64,000 bases of DNA from an uncultured Opitutaceae bacterium (GTDB taxonomy: Bacteria > Verrucomicrobiota > Verrucomicrobiia > Opitutales > Opitutaceae): the NCBI GenBank assembly GCA_937889545.1, contig CALAOT010000092.1:1-64000 (forward strand), given 5' to 3'. Shown in pieces: positions 62,048-64,000 of the stretch (positions are counted from its first letter, which is position 1; each line of letters begins with the position of its first letter). Below the pieces are notes generated by a model, which saw nothing but the letters and a program-made list of their open reading frames with translations, was not told the DNA's origin and did not search any database. The position numbers and the translations under genes are program-made.

Positions 62048-63528
62048 GGGGTTCCGCGGATGATGTTAGCCGCCCGTTCGAGCAACTGCCGGAGCGGATT
62101 CGGCACCCAGAAGGAAAACAACAGCAGCACGACGAGGGGCAAGCTCATCGCCGCGACGCGGCCGGCGGTCACGAGTTCGCGCGGCGGGGCATCGGCGCGG
62201 GGCGGGCCGAGAACGAGTCCGGCCAGCTTGCTCAGCACGCCGCAGAAGACCACCAGCAGCGATACGAGCATCACGACGCTCACCCACGCGTGACCGGAAG
62301 CAAATCCGCCGGCCAGGATCGTCAGCTCGCTCACGAACAGGCCGAACGGCGGCAGCCCGCTGACCGCGACAGCGGCCACGCCCAGCGCAAGGGCGGTCGC
62401 CGGCATTATGTGCGCCAGCCCGCCGCCGAGGCGGCGGAAATTGAGAGTGTGATAGTGCTGATGGATGTTCCCCGCCGCGAAAAACAGCACCGGCTTGGTT
62501 AGCGCGTGGTAGCCCATGTGAAGCAGCGCGCCGAAGACAGTGAGCGGGGCGTTCACCCCGACGGCCGCGCAGATTAACCCGACGTGCTCCAAGCTCGAAT
62601 ACGCGAGCATCCGCTTGAGGTTTTTCTGCGTTAGAATGAACGGCCCGGCCAGCACCATCGAGCACAGCCCGAAGCCGAGGAGCAGGTGCCGGCTGAACTC
62701 CGCGCCCAGACACGCCGCGGTGAGAATGTGAAAGCGCAACAGCGCATAGATGGCGATTTTCAACGACACGCCGGAGAGCATCGCGCTCGTGGGGGACGGT
62801 GCTTCGCTGTGCGCGTCCGGCAGCCAGGCATGCATCGGCGCGAGACCGGCCTTCGTGCCATAGCCGACGAGCACGAAGATGAACGAGAGCTTCACAAGTT
62901 TTTGGTCCAGTTGCGGTGCCATCGCAAGCAGGCTCGACCAGTTGAAACTGGGCAGCGCCATGCCAGCGGCCGGGCTGGCGGCCGCGGCATATGCGAAGAT
63001 CGTCCCGAAGAGCGCCAGCACCAGGCCCACGCTGCCGAGCATGATGTATTTCCATGCGGCTTCGAGCGAGGTGGGATGGTTGTAAAGCGCCACCAGAAGC
63101 ACGGAGGACAGCGCGGTGATTTCGACGGCCGCCCACATAACACCGAGGTTGTTCGTCAAAACCACGAGAAGCATGCCCGTCGCAAACAGGGGCGTAAGCA
63201 CGTAGAACTCGCGCACCCGCTGCGCCGTCACCGCGCCCGCCGCCAAGTCGCGCCGAAAGTAGTTCACGGCGTAGAGCGCCGTCGCCAGCGAAACCGCAGA
63301 GATGAGCAGCACCATCCACGCGCTGAGCGCGTCGGCGCGCAAGAACTCGCCCCACTCCATGACGGCGGCGCCTTCCCGGGCAAGCACGGTGCGGAAGAGC
63401 TTCACGCCCAGCACGAGGCCGATCGCGAAGCCGGAGACATTGAGCGCCTCCAGCAAAATCCGTTGCCGGGCGACAAGGCAAAGGAGTGCAACGACCAGCG
63501 GGATCAGAAGGAGGGAAGTCAGCAGCAT
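62044..63528 (-). CDS. HyfF/NuoN-like antiporter membrane subunit of the Ehr complex
   Basis: The 494-residue protein has about 14 transmembrane helices and the Mrp/Nuo proton-channel motifs: AAVEITALSSVLLVAL (conserved Glu in helix 5), KAGLAPMHAWLPDAHSEAPS (Lys and His in helix 7/8) and LTQKNLKRMLAYSSLEHVGL. It is a proton or sodium-pumping arm. It starts 3 bp after the HyfE-like gene and overlaps the NuoCD-like gene by 4 bp. Confidence 0.93.
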   Translation of the reverse strand: MLLTSLLLIPLVVALLCLVARQRILLEALNVSGFAIGLVLGVKLFRTVLAREGAAVMEWGEFLRADALSAWMVLLISAVSLATALYAVNYFRRDLAAGAVTAQRVREFYVLTPLFATGMLLVVLTNNLGVMWAAVEITALSSVLLVALYNHPTSLEAAWKYIMLGSVGLVLALFGTIFAYAAAASPAAGMALPSFNWSSLLAMAPQLDQKLVKLSFIFVLVGYGTKAGLAPMHAWLPDAHSEAPSPTSAMLSGVSLKIAIYALLRFHILTAACLGAEFSRHLLLGFGLCSMVLAGPFILTQKNLKRMLAYSSLEHVGLICAAVGVNAPLTVFGALLHMGYHALTKPVLFFAAGNIHQHYHTLNFRRLGGGLAHIMPATALALGVAAVAVSGLPPFGLFVSELTILAGGFASGHAWVSVVMLVSLLVVFCGVLSKLAGLVLGPPRADAPPRELVTAGRVAAMSLPLVVLLLFSFWVPNPLRQLLERAANIIRGTP

Positions 63529-63531
63529 GGG

Positions 63532-64000
63532 TCACCACTTCAGTTCGTTCAGCTTGCTCACGTCCATCGAGTCGAACGACTCGCGAATTCGAAACACCAG
63601 GATGCCCAGCACCATCACCGCAACGACCACGTCGAAGAAGATCCCAATCTCCACCACCAGCGGCATGCCGTAGGTCGTGAGCGCGATCGCCGCGAGCATC
63701 ATGCCGTTTTCCGTCGTGAGGAGCGCCAGCACTTGCGTGATGGCTTTGCGCCGATTGCTCATCAGAAACAAGCCGGTCAGCAGGAGTGCGAGGGCCACGG
63801 GCAGCGTGTTGCTGCCTAGCCGGGCCAGCGATGTGAACGGTCGCGCGACGACGTAGGACAGCACGGTCAGCGCGCCGCAAATGAGCATTGAGGCAGGCAT
63901 GTTCACGAACGGATGGATTTCCTGTTCGATCTTGATCCGGCGCACCAATCGCTGGAGCAGCCACGGAAGGAAGATCACTTTGCCGAGCAACGTCAGCACG
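63532..64000 (-). CDS. HyfE/NuoK-like membrane subunit, 5' end beyond window
   Basis: About 155 visible residues with four hydrophobic helices (VNMPASMLICGALTVLSYVV, LPVALALLLTGLFLM, LALLTTENGMMLAAIALTTY and VEIGIFFDVVVAVMVLGILV). The LLTTENGMMLAA helix contains the Glu found in HyfE/NuoK-type subunits. The frame is open to the window edge, so the true start lies to the right and other Ehr subunits (HyfB, HyfC-like) are expected upstream. Confidence 0.88.
   Translation of the reverse strand, partial: VLTLLGKVIFLPWLLQRLVRRIKIEQEIHPFVNMPASMLICGALTVLSYVVARPFTSLARLGSNTLPVALALLLTGLFLMSNRRKAITQVLALLTTENGMMLAAIALTTYGMPLVVEIGIFFDVVVAVMVLGILVFRIRESFDSMDVSKLNELKW

Noticed and set aside
62066-63964. 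Minus-strand 632-codon frame overlapping the HyfF-like gene
   Set aside because: It is the +1 shadow of the real antiporter frame, which has helices and conserved residues.
1-64000. CRISPR array
   Set aside because: No regularly spaced 25-40 bp direct repeats and no cas genes were seen.

Overview
The window is about 64 kb of GC-rich chromosome, most likely from a soil or freshwater Verrucomicrobium (Opitutae/Opitutaceae-like). This is inferred from a secreted protein with the VPDGG variant of the PEP-CTERM sorting signal, the C-terminal domain on the DUF4331 protein that is common in secreted verrucomicrobial proteins, GH106 and GH39-type glycosidases, and a microcompartment locus. Taxonomy is an inference, because there is no rRNA or complete tRNA gene here.

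Layout. (1) 0.1-8.6 kb, all minus strand: a compact bacterial microcompartment (BMC) operon of the sugar-phosphate-utilising (SPU) kind. It encodes one BMC-H, one single-layer BMC-T, one double-layer BMC-T, three BMC-P pentamers, a CoA-acylating aldehyde dehydrogenase and an RpiB-DeoC fusion enzyme. Downstream lie a GH39-like glycosidase, an L-rhamnose mutarotase and a secreted metallo-beta-lactamase-fold protein. In outline the aldolase splits a deoxysugar phosphate inside the shell and the dehydrogenase converts the aldehyde to acyl-CoA. (2) 9-14.5 kb: a small HTH-like protein, an MJ1316/DUF504 RNA-end-binding protein, a decayed IS1380-family element, a PEP-CTERM protein and a frameshifted discoidin-domain remnant. 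(3) 14.5-18.1 kb: a rhomboid protease, an amino acid permease and a Cys/Met-metabolism PLP enzyme. (4) 18.2-27.2 kb: an ECF sigma/anti-sigma pair divergent from a HupE/UreJ-like, small membrane protein, TonB receptor, TPR and DUF4331 series, apparently one envelope or metal-uptake regulon. (5) 27.3-35.9 kb: membrane proteins (DUF2339 and a small one), a quinol-cytochrome module (cytochrome c, tetraheme c, four-cluster ferredoxin, NrfD), secreted proteins and an AMP-forming acyl-CoA synthetase.

(6) 36-58 kb looks like accreted accessory DNA. Four same-orientation ~120-190 bp repeats, each starting with a degenerate tRNA-3'-end-like T-arm plus ACC(A), and a 52-nt 3' half of a tRNA-Leu(CAG) cut it into 2.7-8.9 kb cassettes. 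The cargo includes a DUF2235 hydrolase, L,D-transpeptidase, DUF3943 protein, B12/radical-SAM protein, PagL-like deacylase, coiled-coil protein, methyltransferase, YihY/BrkB, Gly-zipper protein, GH106 rhamnosidase, an HNH nuclease with a PUA-like domain, a DUF4926 protein, a DUF4143 ATPase and two unknowns. No integrase is present. (7) 58.3-64 kb: a Sir2 deacetylase, then the 3' part of a group-4-hydrogenase-like (Hyf/Nuo-type) operon that runs off the right edge. Its catalytic-subunit homologue lacks all four Ni-binding cysteines, so it is an energy-converting-hydrogenase-related (Ehr) complex and not a hydrogenase.

The points most worth follow-up are the tRNA-like repeat cassette array, the RpiB-DeoC fusion with an internal encapsulation-peptide-like linker, the cysteine-less Ehr complex, and the ECF/HupE/TonB/TPR/DUF4331 regulon.
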